The notes beneath the pieces are model-generated. The model was not told where the DNA came from and made no database searches. It worked only from the letters and a program-made list of their open reading frames with translations. The translations under genes were made by a program, and so were the position numbers. Source: CADEEN01 sp963738425 (GTDB taxonomy: Bacteria > Pseudomonadota > Gammaproteobacteria > Burkholderiales > Burkholderiaceae_C). Taken from it: DNA of 64,000 bases. Below are positions 35,757 through 44,177 of the stretch, piece after piece (position 1 is the stretch's first letter; each line of letters starts with the position of its first letter). The stretch is from assembly GCA_963738425.1 (NCBI GenBank), contig CAVTWT010000009.1:15661-79660 (forward strand), given 5' to 3'.

Positions 35757-36788
35757 GTGGACAAACTCAAGGCATTGCAATACTTCCTCGCCGCCGCGCA
35801 GACGGGCAGCTTGTCGGCGGCGGCGCGCCAGCAGGGCGTGAGCCTGCAGGCCGTGGCCAAGCTGGTCGGCGCGCTCGAAGCCCAGGTCGGCGCCACGCTG
35901 TTCCTGCGCGGCAGCCGCGGCCTCAAGCTCACGTCCGACGGCGTGCAATACGCCGAGGCCTGTGCGCCGCTGCTGGAGCAACTGCAGGCCGCCGACGACG
36001 GGCTGCGCCAGACGCGGCAGCGCCCGCAGGGCACGCTGGTGGTGGGTGGCACACCGTTTTTCCTGCAGCACTGCATCGTGCCGGTGCTGCCGGCCTTTCA
36101 TGACAGCTACCCGGAGCTGACGCTGGACCTGCGCACCGTGCTGCACCTGGACGAGGCCGCAACCAAGGACTGCGAGCTGCTGCTGCTGCACGGCTGGTTC
36201 GAGGCCGGCGATTGGGTGCGGCGCGAACTGCCGGTGATGCCGCATGTGACCGTGGCCACGCCGGCCTACTGGAAAGCGCACGGCATCCCGCGCCACCCGC
36301 GCGATTTGGCCGAGCACAACTGCCTGTGCTACCGCAACCCCTACGGCAAGCTGCTCGACCTGTGGCGCTATCGGCTGGCTGGGGGCCCAACGTCGGGCCA
36401 GATCGTCGGCGATGGCGAGGCCGTCGAGGAAGTGATCGTGCGCGGCTGGCTCAATTCCAACCACCGCGACAATCTGGCCGAACTCGGCTTGGCAGGCCAT
36501 GGCGTGATGCGTGTCGCGCACGCCGCCGAGCATGTCAACCTGGCCAGCGGCCGCCTCGTGCCGGTGTTGCTCGACTGGGAACTGATGGATCCACCGCCGC
36601 TGGCGCTGTACTTCCGCGCCGAGCAGCGGCGCAACTCGCGCCTGCGCGTCTTTGCCGACTTCGTCGTCGCCTGCTTCAGCGAACTGGCGCACCTGACGAG
36701 CGCCAAAGGGCAGGCCAGCGTCGACCGCCGCCCGGCCTGGCACCACGGCAGCGGCCGGCGCGCATCGAGCTGGCTCACGCATCGCTGA
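35757..36788 (+). CDS. LysR-family transcriptional regulator
   Basis: A 343-residue LysR regulator. The HTH lies at about 5-60 (ALQYFLAAAQTGSLSAAARQ, then FLRGSRGLKLT), followed by an effector domain. The C-terminal ~30 residues (KGQASVDRRPAWHHG) are an extra tail. A longer reading from ATG 35718 would overlap the methyltransferase coding region; the GTG at 35757 is preferred. It probably controls the divergent methyltransferase, from which it is separated by 17 nt. Both promoters must therefore overlap the opposite gene's 5' end. Confidence 0.88.
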   Translation: MDKLKALQYFLAAAQTGSLSAAARQQGVSLQAVAKLVGALEAQVGATLFLRGSRGLKLTSDGVQYAEACAPLLEQLQAADDGLRQTRQRPQGTLVVGGTPFFLQHCIVPVLPAFHDSYPELTLDLRTVLHLDEAATKDCELLLLHGWFEAGDWVRRELPVMPHVTVATPAYWKAHGIPRHPRDLAEHNCLCYRNPYGKLLDLWRYRLAGGPTSGQIVGDGEAVEEVIVRGWLNSNHRDNLAELGLAGHGVMRVAHAAEHVNLASGRLVPVLLDWELMDPPPLALYFRAEQRRNSRLRVFADFVVACFSELAHLTSAKGQASVDRRPAWHHGSGRRASSWLTHR

Positions 36789-36798
36789 GTTGGCCATG

Positions 36799-37761
36799 TC
36801 AGTCCAGGCTGGCGCCGGTCTCGCGCACATGCTGGGCGTACTGGGCCTCGGCCCGCAGCATCAGCTCGAGGGTCTGCGCCGGCGAAAGTGCGCTGCCAAC
36901 GATCAGCAGGCGGTCCATCTCGCGCTTGAAGTCGGGCGTCTGCGCGACGCGCTGCACCTCCGCGGCCAGCCGCTCGGCGATCTCGGCCGGCAGCCGAGGC
37001 GGCCCGAGCACGTAGTGCGCGGTGATCAAGGGCGTGGCCGTCACGCCGGACTCGGTGAACGTGGGCACTGACGGCAGCGCGCCAATGCGCTCGGCGATGC
37101 TGCAACCGAGCATCGTCAGCCGCCCCGCCCGCACATGCGGCGCAGAGAAGCCGACCGGCAGCACCGCCGCCTGCAAGCGGCCCTCGAGCAAGTCAGGCAG
37201 CAGTTGTGCGGCACCCTTGTAGGGCACGCGCTCGAGCTTGAAGCCGAGTGCGCTGGTGACGTGTGCGGCCACCATGTCCTCTCCAGCGGTGTTGGCGCCG
37301 CGCATCAGCGGTTGTGCACTGCCCTTGGCATGGGCGACAAACTCGGCCAGGGTCTTGACCGGCACGCTGGCCGGCACCACGAGGCATTGTGTGTTGCCGC
37401 CGATCGTCGAGACGGGCGAGAACTCGGTGATCGACTTGTACGGCGAGACCTTGCTCAGGTGAGGCAGGCCGGCATTGGGCGCCAGCGCGAACAACAGCGT
37501 GTAGCCATCGGGCGCGGCATTCAACACCGCCGCAGCACCCATGCCCAGGTTGCCGCCTGGACGGTTGTCGACCAGCACCTCCTGACCGAGCGCTGCGGTC
37601 AGGCCCCTGGCCAATGCACGCGCCGCGGCATCGCTCGGGCCACCGGCAGCGATTGGCACGATCAGGCGGATCGGCTTGTTCGGGTACGGCGTCTGCGCCG
37701 CCACGGATGCCGCCAGCAGCGTCAGCGCGCCGACCACGAAGCCTGTGTAGATTCGGTTCAT
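36799..37761 (-). CDS. Tripartite tricarboxylate transporter binding protein (Bug/TctC family)
   Basis: A 320-residue periplasmic binding protein with a signal peptide (VVGALTLLAASVAAQ) and the TctC/Bug hallmarks YPNKPIRLIVPIAAGGPSD, VDNRPGGNLGMGAAAV and PDGYTLLFA. No tctA or tctB membrane genes are nearby, as is usual for the expanded Bug families of Burkholderiales. The ligand is unknown. It is transcribed convergently towards the LysR gene, 10 nt away. Confidence 0.92.
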   Translation of the reverse strand: MNRIYTGFVVGALTLLAASVAAQTPYPNKPIRLIVPIAAGGPSDAAARALARGLTAALGQEVLVDNRPGGNLGMGAAAVLNAAPDGYTLLFALAPNAGLPHLSKVSPYKSITEFSPVSTIGGNTQCLVVPASVPVKTLAEFVAHAKGSAQPLMRGANTAGEDMVAAHVTSALGFKLERVPYKGAAQLLPDLLEGRLQAAVLPVGFSAPHVRAGRLTMLGCSIAERIGALPSVPTFTESGVTATPLITAHYVLGPPRLPAEIAERLAAEVQRVAQTPDFKREMDRLLIVGSALSPAQTLELMLRAEAQYAQHVRETGASLD

Positions 37762-37983
37762 CTCGCGTCTCCTGCGTGGGTGAGGAGCGCAGTCTGATCC
37801 GATGCGGGCACGTGGGAAACGAGGCTGCCGTTGGGGCTGGCCTGAACTTCCAGTTCAGTCCGCAAACACGGTCGCCCCGAACTCGAGGTCGAGGCAGACA
37901 CGCCGTTGATCGTGCCAAGCCCGGCTCACCAACTGACTTGCTCCAAACGGGCACAAGCCAGCCCCTCTTTTGGCTGACAGCCA

Positions 37984-38206
37984 GCCGGACCATGCCAACC
38001 GCCGGTACCCGATCGCCTGCCGCGCCGAGCACAGCCCCTGGGTCGCGCACGAAACCTAGCAGCAGCAGGCGCCGCGGCACGACGGCAGTTGTTGGCCGGC
38101 GTGGCAGCAGTGGCTGGCCGCGTACTCGTCGAAGCCGGTGGCAGCGAAGGCGATTGCTGCGAAAGCTGCGCTGGGGGAGTACGTCATGCAGCACTACGGG
38201 GATTGA
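37984..38206 (+). pseudogene. Second, more degraded 3' fragment of phaC
   Basis: Matches the last ~220 nt of phaC (HANRWYQIACRAEHSPWV region to the stop). It has an internal TAG where the intact gene has TGG and a 12-nt deletion near the end (GDAP lost). It shares substitutions (for example in the VAAKAIAAK stretch) with the fragment at 34047 rather than with the intact gene, so it probably derives from that copy. Confidence 0.8.
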
Positions 38207-38308
38207 CCCGATCGCGCGGCGATTGGTGTTGGATGCGCACTTTCGACCTTCTCCGGAAACGTGCGGCTGTGCGAAGCTGACCCTCTCCACCGCGCTGAAT
38301 GCGCGCCG

Positions 38309-39232
38309 CTACTGCACTTTCCGCCAGACCGGCAGCCCGGGCTCTTCCATGGTCGCGCGCAGCACTGACCCGCTGACGGACTCGGTGCAGTAGAGCGTCT
38401 TGCGATCGGCGCCACCGAACGCGACGTTGGTCAGCGAGGCCCCCGCGCAGCTGCGCAGCACGACTTCGGGTTCGCCGCGGTGATTGAGCACCCACGCCAC
38501 TCCCAAGCCCGGGTTGGCGACGATGACGCGGCCGCGTTGATCCACCGCCAGCCCGTCGGGTCCGCTCGGACCGTAAGAGGTGAAAAAGGCGCCGACCTTG
38601 GCGACGCTCCCGTCGCCCTGCAGCGGCACGCGCCAGACCTGATTGCCGCGTGTCACCCCGAGATAGAGCACGCGCTCATCGGGCGACAGCGCGACGCCGT
38701 TCGGGCTCGGAACGTTGGCGAGCAGCAGATCCAGCCGGCCGTCCGGCCGCAGCCGGTACAAGCGCCCGGTCGGATCGTGCAGGCCGGTCTGCCCCTGATC
38801 GGTGAAGTACAGGGTGCCGCGGCTGTCGAACGTGAGGTCGTTGACGCCCTTGAAACGCTCGCTGTTGCGCCGTTCGAGGTACGGGCGCACAGCGCCCGTC
38901 GCAACGTCGCAGACCATCAGGCCGTTGCGGTAATCCGTGACCAGCAGTTCGCGATCGTTCAGGAACTTCATCCCGTTGGGCTCCCCGGCCCACTCGGCGA
39001 TCTGCTCCCACTCGCCTGTCGGATCGATGCGGAAGATGCGTCCGAAGGGAATGTCGGTCACAAACAGGTTGCCTGCGGCATCGAAGACAGGTCCCTCGAG
39101 GAACGAGTCGGTGGGCTGTCCCCCGCGATTGGCATCAGCCCATTCAGAGCGCACGCCGGTTCTGCGAAACCGATCCGGCATTCGCGTGAAGAGCTCGGTG
39201 TCGAGAACCGCCGGTGGCGTGAGCAGGAACAT
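38309..39232 (-). CDS. SMP-30/gluconolactonase/LRE-like lactonase
   Basis: A 307-residue six-bladed beta-propeller of the SMP-30 family. The blade motifs are EGPVFDAAGNLFVTDI, NGMKFLNDRELLVTDYRNG, VNDLTFDSRGTLYFTD, NGVALSPDERVLYLGVTRGN and GPDGLAVDQRGRVIVANP. Acidic and asparagine residues in these positions bind the divalent metal. It would hydrolyse a sugar-acid lactone or related ester. It is in one operon-like run with a TctC receptor, a hydroxyacid dehydrogenase and an RraA-like aldolase, implying breakdown of a hydroxy acid. Confidence 0.85.
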   Translation of the reverse strand: MFLLTPPAVLDTELFTRMPDRFRRTGVRSEWADANRGGQPTDSFLEGPVFDAAGNLFVTDIPFGRIFRIDPTGEWEQIAEWAGEPNGMKFLNDRELLVTDYRNGLMVCDVATGAVRPYLERRNSERFKGVNDLTFDSRGTLYFTDQGQTGLHDPTGRLYRLRPDGRLDLLLANVPSPNGVALSPDERVLYLGVTRGNQVWRVPLQGDGSVAKVGAFFTSYGPSGPDGLAVDQRGRVIVANPGLGVAWVLNHRGEPEVVLRSCAGASLTNVAFGGADRKTLYCTESVSGSVLRATMEEPGLPVWRKVQ

Positions 39233-39242
39233 GACGCGGATG

Positions 39243-40208
39243 CTATTGCCGTTCGAAGGCGGTGTTTGCTGCGACCTTGCCCCACGCAGCGGTGCGCTCG
39301 GCCAAGTCCTTCGCGAACGTGGCAGCGTCCCAGTAGCCAGGCTCTGAGGCGATGCCCTCGGCGAACGCCTTCATGTCGGGCGAAGCCATCGCGGTGGCGA
39401 TCTCCTTCTGCAGGCGATCGAGCACAGCTTGCGGAGTGCCCTTGGGCGCCCACAGCCCGGTGAAGTTGATCAGGCCGAAGTTCTTCAAGCCGGCTTCGGC
39501 GAATGTCGGCACGTCCGGCAGGACCGCGAGGCGCTTCGCGCCGCTGACACCAAGCAGCCGGGCCTTGCCGCCCTTCACGTTGCCCATCACGCCCGGTGTC
39601 GAAGCCACCTGGAAATCGATCGTTCCGGACAGCATCGCGAGCGTGGCCTCGCCGGCGCCCTTGTAGGGAACGTGCATGAAGTTCACGCCGGCGGCGATGC
39701 CGAGTGCCTCGCTGACGAAGTGCGGCGTGGTGCCCGCGCCGCCGGTGCCATAGGTGACCTTGTTCGCTTCGGCCTTCGCAGCGCCGATCATGTCGGCCAG
39801 CGTACGGTGAGGAGAGTCGGCCTTGACGACGACGGCCATGGGCGCAAAGACGAACGCGCTGACCGGCAGCAGGTCTTTCTCGTGATCGAAGGGCAGCTTC
39901 TTGAAGATATGCGGCAGCAGGGCATACGTGGTGTCGTTGGCGGCGAGCGTGTAGCCGTCGGCCGGAGCCTGCACGACGGACGCGAGGCCGATCGTGCCGG
40001 TGGCACCCGCCTTGTTCTCGACGAAAAAGGTCTGGCCGGTCTGCTCCTGCAGCTTGGCCGCGATCTTGCGCGTGACGACGTCGACCGAGCCGCCCGGCGC
40101 ATACGGAACGACGATCTTGACCGGCTTGGCGGGCCAGGTTTGAGCCTGAGCCAGGGTGCCGATGGCAAGGGCTGCAGCAACGATGGCGAAGCGGAAGGGG
40201 GAATTCAT
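39243..40208 (-). CDS. Tripartite tricarboxylate transporter binding protein (Bug/TctC family)
   Basis: A 321-residue periplasmic receptor. The signal peptide (AIVAAALAIGTLAQAQ) is followed by WPAKPVKIVVPYAPGGSVDVV, the VENKAGATGTIGLASVV loop and PADGYTLAAND. It sits between the SMP-30 lactonase (10 nt) and the hydroxyacid dehydrogenase (27 nt), so it probably binds the substrate of this catabolic operon. No membrane subunits are encoded here. Confidence 0.92.
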   Translation of the reverse strand: MNSPFRFAIVAAALAIGTLAQAQTWPAKPVKIVVPYAPGGSVDVVTRKIAAKLQEQTGQTFFVENKAGATGTIGLASVVQAPADGYTLAANDTTYALLPHIFKKLPFDHEKDLLPVSAFVFAPMAVVVKADSPHRTLADMIGAAKAEANKVTYGTGGAGTTPHFVSEALGIAAGVNFMHVPYKGAGEATLAMLSGTIDFQVASTPGVMGNVKGGKARLLGVSGAKRLAVLPDVPTFAEAGLKNFGLINFTGLWAPKGTPQAVLDRLQKEIATAMASPDMKAFAEGIASEPGYWDAATFAKDLAERTAAWGKVAANTAFERQ

Positions 40209-40235
40209 TGTTTGTCTCCTGTCGGCGTGTGCCGT

Positions 40236-41159
40236 TCAGCGGTTCAAGATGGCAAGCGCGTTCTTCGCCGCGGCCACGCCCATCTTCACGTAGGCGTCTG
40301 CGGTGACGCCGCCGATGTGCGGGCTGAGCGTGATGCGCGCTTCGCCGTGAAAGGCGTGCGGCGCGGTCATCGGCTCGACGGCAAAGCTGTCGAGGCCGGC
40401 TGCGGCCACATGACCCGAGCGCACTGCGTCGAGCAGCGCGCCTTCGTCGATCAACCCACCGCGCGCGGTGTTGACGATGATCACGCCCTGCTTGCATGCC
40501 GCCAGCGTCTGCGCGTTCACCAGCTTCGCGTTGTCGGCGGTCAGCGGACAGTGCAGCGAGATGGCGTCGGCCTCGCGCCAGATCGTCTCCAGATCTGCCT
40601 TCTCGATGGTTGGCGGCAGATCCTTCGCATAGGGGTCGAAGCCGAGCACGCGCATGCCCATCGCATCGGCCACACGGGCGAATCGAAGGCCGATCGCACC
40701 GAGGCCGATGACGCCGACCGTGCGGCCCTCGAGCTCCACGCTCTTGTGCGTGGCCTTGTCCCAATGCCCGGCGTGCATGCGCCCATTGAGCGTCACGACG
40801 GACTTGGCGCACGCCAGCAGCAACGCGAGCGCCTGCTCGGCCACCGCCGCCGCGTTCGCCCCGGCCGCGGCGACGACTTCGACGCCCCGCGCCTTCGCGG
40901 CCACCTTGTCGATCGTGTCGGTGCCGCTGCCGTGCTTGGAGATGACCTTCAGGCTGGGGGCCGCATCCATCGCCGCCGCGCCCACCTTGCTGTAGCGCAC
41001 GATGATCGCCACCGGGTCGTGCTGCTTGCACAAAGCGACCACGTCGTCCTCGGTCGGTGTCTTGCCGGCGAAGAGCACTTCGTAGTCGCCGAGCAGCGCC
41101 AGCGCGTCGCTTGCCAGGTCGGCCCCGGTGACCAGGAAGACGGGCTTCTTCACGACCAT
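40236..41159 (-). CDS. D-isomer-specific 2-hydroxyacid dehydrogenase (SerA-like)
   Basis: A 307-residue NAD-dependent dehydrogenase. The nucleotide-binding motif is GVIGLGAIGLRFA (about residues 148-160). The catalytic arginine lies in NTARGGLIDEGAL, the glutamate near residue 258 in DSFAVEPM, and the histidine in SPHIGGVTADAY. It lacks the ACT domain of biosynthetic SerA. It would oxidise a 2-hydroxy acid to a 2-oxo acid, or the reverse, for the RraA-like aldolase to cleave. The Shine-Dalgarno CGGAGG is supplied by the tandem repeat upstream. Confidence 0.9.
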   Translation of the reverse strand: MVVKKPVFLVTGADLASDALALLGDYEVLFAGKTPTEDDVVALCKQHDPVAIIVRYSKVGAAAMDAAPSLKVISKHGSGTDTIDKVAAKARGVEVVAAAGANAAAVAEQALALLLACAKSVVTLNGRMHAGHWDKATHKSVELEGRTVGVIGLGAIGLRFARVADAMGMRVLGFDPYAKDLPPTIEKADLETIWREADAISLHCPLTADNAKLVNAQTLAACKQGVIIVNTARGGLIDEGALLDAVRSGHVAAAGLDSFAVEPMTAPHAFHGEARITLSPHIGGVTADAYVKMGVAAAKNALAILNR

Positions 41160-41168
41160 TGGGAGCCT

Positions 41169-41283
41169 CCGTGCTTCGCACTGCGGCGCGTGAGCGCTTC
41201 GGAGCGGCCGTGCGCGCTCATTGAGAAGCCACCGTGCTTCGCACTGCGGCGCGTGAGCGCTTCGGAGCGGCCGTGCGCGCTCA
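41169..41283. repeat. Tandem repeat, 52-nt unit twice at 63-nt spacing
   Basis: The identical 52-nt units at 41169-41220 and 41232-41283 lie between the RraA-like gene and the hydroxyacid dehydrogenase. On the minus strand each unit ends in GCACGG followed by AGG or TGG, so the unit nearest the dehydrogenase provides its ribosome binding site. The other unit covers the RraA-like stop codon. The unit contains its own inverted words (GCGCTTCGGAGCGG). Confidence 0.85.
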
Positions 41284-41979
41284 CAGCGTCTCCCCTTCCT
41301 TGATCACGCCGGCTGCGCGCAGCGCACCGTCGAGCCAGGCCGGGCGCAGCGACTTGCGGCTCTTGATGTCGGCGATGCGCTTCGTCTCGGCGTCCACTTT
41401 CTCGACGGCCAGCGGCAGCATCGCGGCGGCCTTGTCGCGTTCGATCACGGTCACACCGTCGGCGTCGCCGACGATCAGGTCGCCGGGCTTGACGCAAACG
41501 CCGCCGATGGAGATCGGGTGGTTCAGGCGGCCGGGCACGAACTTGGTGGGGCCGTTCGGGTTCAGACCGGCGGCGTACATCGGCAGGCCGAGTTCGCGCA
41601 GGGCCACGCTGTCGCGCACCGCGCCGTCGATCACCACGGCGGCCACGCCGAGCGCCACGCACTGCTGGCACATGATTTCGCCCATCAACGCGCTCGACAG
41701 ATCGCCCTTGCCGTCGACGACGATCACGTCGCCCGGCTTGGCAATCGCCATCGCCGCATGGATCATCAGGTTGTCGCCGGGACGCACCTCGACCGTCAAC
41801 GCCGGGCCAGCGAACTTCATCGTTGGCGCGAGCGCCGCGATGCGGCCGCTCAGCGCACCGCGACGGCCGGCCACGTCGGCGAGGATCGACGAGGGAAACT
41901 GCGCGGCCTGTTCGACGACTCTCGGATCGACGCGCTCGAAGTCTCGGATCACGTCGGGCAATGCAGCGGCTTGACTCAT
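41281..41979 (-). CDS. RraA-like aldolase (4-hydroxy-4-methyl-2-oxoglutarate aldolase family)
   Basis: A 232-residue member of the RraA/HMG-aldolase family. The conserved segments are SSILADVAGRRGAL and KFAGPALTVEVRPGDNLMIH. GDVIVVDGKGDLSSALMGEIM and VVIDGAVRDS hold the Arg-Asp pair of the pyruvate and metal site, and PGDLIVGDADGVTVIE follows. It would cleave a 4-hydroxy-2-oxo acid to pyruvate plus an oxo acid, or decarboxylate oxaloacetate. It lies in the run TctC, RraA, dehydrogenase, TctC, lactonase. The stop codon lies inside the tandem repeat. Confidence 0.88.
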   Translation of the reverse strand: MSQAAALPDVIRDFERVDPRVVEQAAQFPSSILADVAGRRGALSGRIAALAPTMKFAGPALTVEVRPGDNLMIHAAMAIAKPGDVIVVDGKGDLSSALMGEIMCQQCVALGVAAVVIDGAVRDSVALRELGLPMYAAGLNPNGPTKFVPGRLNHPISIGGVCVKPGDLIVGDADGVTVIERDKAAAMLPLAVEKVDAETKRIADIKSRKSLRPAWLDGALRAAGVIKEGETL

Positions 41980-42060
41980 GGGAATCTCCAGTGGGTGCGG
42001 TGGTGGTTGCCGGTGCGAGCCCCGGCGGGCTTGGGCGAGAGCCCGGGAGAGAAGCGACGT

Positions 42061-43038
42061 TCAGTCGACCTTCGCGCCGGATTCCTTGACGACCTTGCCC
42101 CAGCGGGGAATCTCGTCCTTGATCAGGGCAGCGAACTGCTCGGGCGTGCCGCCGGCCGGATCGGCGCCTTCGTCGCCGAGCTTCTTGCGCAGCTCAGGGC
42201 TCTGCAACGCCTTGTTGAACTCGACGTTCAGCTTGGCGATCACGTCCTTGGGCGTGCCGGCGGGGGCCAGCAGGCCGAACCACGTCACGGCATCGAAGCC
42301 CTTGAAGCCCGACTCGTTGATCGTCGGTACGTTCGGCAGGTCGTCTACCCGCTTGGCCGACGTCACCGCCAGCGGCCGCAGTTTGTTGTTTCTGATGTGA
42401 CCGATCAATGTCGGCACCGACGACATGTACAGCTCGACGGTGCCGCTCATCACATCGGTGAGCGCCTGCGCCGCGCCCTTGTACGGCACGTGTTGCGTGT
42501 TGACGCCGGCCGCCTTCTGGAAGAGTTCGCTGGTGAGGTGCGCGACGGTGCCATTGCCCGGCGAGGCGAAGTTGATCGCGCCCGGCTTGGCCTTGGCGGC
42601 ATTCACCGCGTCGGCCAGCGTCTTGTACGGCGTGCCTACGCCGGTGACCATGACCAGCGGCGCATTGGCCACCAGCACGATCGGTGCGAGGTCTTTCTGC
42701 GAGTCGTACGGCATCTTCGCGTACAGCGTCGGGTTGATCGCCAGGTTGCTCGTCTGGCCCAGCACGAGCGTGTAGCCGTCGGCGGGCGATTTGGCCGCCG
42801 CGTCGACGCCGAGGTTGCCGCCGGCACCCGGCTTGTTGTCGATGACGAAAGTCCACCCGGTGGCCGCTGCGACGCGTTGGCTCGTCTCGCGGGCGATGGT
42901 GTCGGTCCCGCCGCCCGGTGGGAACGGCACGACGATGCGGATCGGCTTGGAAGGCCAGGCTTGCGCGAACGCGCCCGTGGTCAAGGACGCGAGGGTGCTG
43001 GCGGCCAGCGCGAGCAGCAGGCGACGAGAAGCTTGCAT
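42061..43038 (-). CDS. Tripartite tricarboxylate transporter binding protein (Bug/TctC family)
   Basis: A 325-residue periplasmic receptor with a signal peptide (LLLALAASTLASLTTGAFAQ). The family loops follow: WPSKPIRIVVPFPPGGGTDT, IDNKPGAGGNLGVDAA and PADGYTLVLGQ. It is the first gene of the minus-strand catabolic cluster and is divergent from a LysR regulator, with 124 nt between starts. It is the third TctC paralogue in 6 kb. Confidence 0.92.
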   Translation of the reverse strand: MQASRRLLLALAASTLASLTTGAFAQAWPSKPIRIVVPFPPGGGTDTIARETSQRVAAATGWTFVIDNKPGAGGNLGVDAAAKSPADGYTLVLGQTSNLAINPTLYAKMPYDSQKDLAPIVLVANAPLVMVTGVGTPYKTLADAVNAAKAKPGAINFASPGNGTVAHLTSELFQKAAGVNTQHVPYKGAAQALTDVMSGTVELYMSSVPTLIGHIRNNKLRPLAVTSAKRVDDLPNVPTINESGFKGFDAVTWFGLLAPAGTPKDVIAKLNVEFNKALQSPELRKKLGDEGADPAGGTPEQFAALIKDEIPRWGKVVKESGAKVD

Positions 43039-43130
43039 TGTTGTCTCCGGTTGAATGGAACGCCTCTTCAGGGTTGGGCGTCTCGATGGGCTTCAGTATT
43101 GGCCTGCGATCACCTACAGTCCAATCGATA

Positions 43131-43153
43131 GTTTCTTGAAACCCATCAATGGG
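43131..43153. promoter_or_regulatory. Two short inverted repeats before the LysR gene
   Basis: GTTTC-TT-GAAAC (43131-43142) and CCCAT-CA-ATGGG (43142-43153) abut each other 10-32 nt before the LysR start at 43163. A variant of the surrounding words (GATGGGCTTCAGTATTGG) lies further upstream at 43085. These are plausible autoregulatory sites. Confidence 0.4.
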
Positions 43154-43162
43154 ACTTTTGCA

Positions 43163-44062
43163 ATGGACCTGCGAGATCTGCGCTACTTCGAGACCATCGC
43201 CCAGCTGGAGCATCTCGGTCGTGCATCGACAAAACTGCACCGGACCCAGCCGGCACTGACGAGCAGCATCCGTCGCCTCGAGGCGGACTGCGGAGTGCCC
43301 TTGTTCGAGAGGGCCGGCCGAGGAATACGGCTCACTGCGGCGGGATCGGTGATGCTGAAGTGGGCACAGCGGATGCGCTTCGATGTCGAAGATGCCAAGC
43401 GGGAGCTGGCGGCGATGGGCAAGGGCCTGGCCGGCCATGTCCGCATCGGCATCGTGCCCACCGCGGCGCAGTTCCTGCTGCCTTCGGTCGCGCGCCAACT
43501 GCTTCAGGAGGCACCGGAGGTGACCCTGAGCACCATCGTCGGGCTCATCGACACGCTCAAGCCGAAGCTGGGCAACGGGGACATTGACCTGATGGTCGGC
43601 ACCGAGAGTCCGGACGAGGCGGGCTTCGACTCACGCGTGCTGGCGGAAGACTCGGTCGTGGTCGCGGCCGTGGCCAACCACGAACTGTTTCGTGGCGATC
43701 CGACCTTGAGGGACCTGACCCGCTATCGCTGGGCCCTGCAGCCGTCGGGAGCACCCACGCGCGATTGGCTCGATCACACCTTCGATCGCAAGCACCTGCC
43801 GCGGCCGCGCGTCCAGGTCGAATCCACGATGCTGCTCGTCCTCCCGGCACTCATCGCGCAGACCGGACTGTTGAGCTTCATCTCACGCCAGCACTTGGGC
43901 AGGAACGTTGGCAAGTCGGGGTTGAAGGAGGTTCCGGTCAAGGAGGCCGTCATGCGCCGACGACTCGTCGTCAGCTACCGCACCAACAGCTTTGTCTCAC
44001 CAGCAGCGTTGCGCACCATTGAGCTGTTCGCGGCTCAGCGCAACGGCGGCATTGCCTTGTGA
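43163..44062 (+). CDS. LysR-family transcriptional regulator
   Basis: A 299-residue LysR protein. The HTH (about 3-60) reads RDLRYFETIAQLEHLGRAST, then QPALTSSIRRLEADCGVPLF. The effector domain is of normal length. It is divergent from the TctC-RraA-dehydrogenase-TctC-lactonase cluster and is its likely regulator. The ATG at 43163 is used; an in-frame ATG at 43055 would extend across the promoter. Confidence 0.9.
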   Translation: MDLRDLRYFETIAQLEHLGRASTKLHRTQPALTSSIRRLEADCGVPLFERAGRGIRLTAAGSVMLKWAQRMRFDVEDAKRELAAMGKGLAGHVRIGIVPTAAQFLLPSVARQLLQEAPEVTLSTIVGLIDTLKPKLGNGDIDLMVGTESPDEAGFDSRVLAEDSVVVAAVANHELFRGDPTLRDLTRYRWALQPSGAPTRDWLDHTFDRKHLPRPRVQVESTMLLVLPALIAQTGLLSFISRQHLGRNVGKSGLKEVPVKEAVMRRRLVVSYRTNSFVSPAALRTIELFAAQRNGGIAL

Positions 44063-44177
44063 CGCTGGCAACGACCGACCTGCGCCTTCTTCGGAACTGA
44101 GTACGACGTCCAGGCCAAGCGACCGCTGTCTGGACGATGTCGAGGCTGAACGCTCGTGGCCGCAAGCCGCTCCAGCC

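Noticed and set aside
41150..41671. ORF through the tandem repeat as a real gene with repeated peptide
   Set aside because: It is antiphase to the clear RraA-like gene and its peptide repeat is simply the tandem DNA repeat translated.
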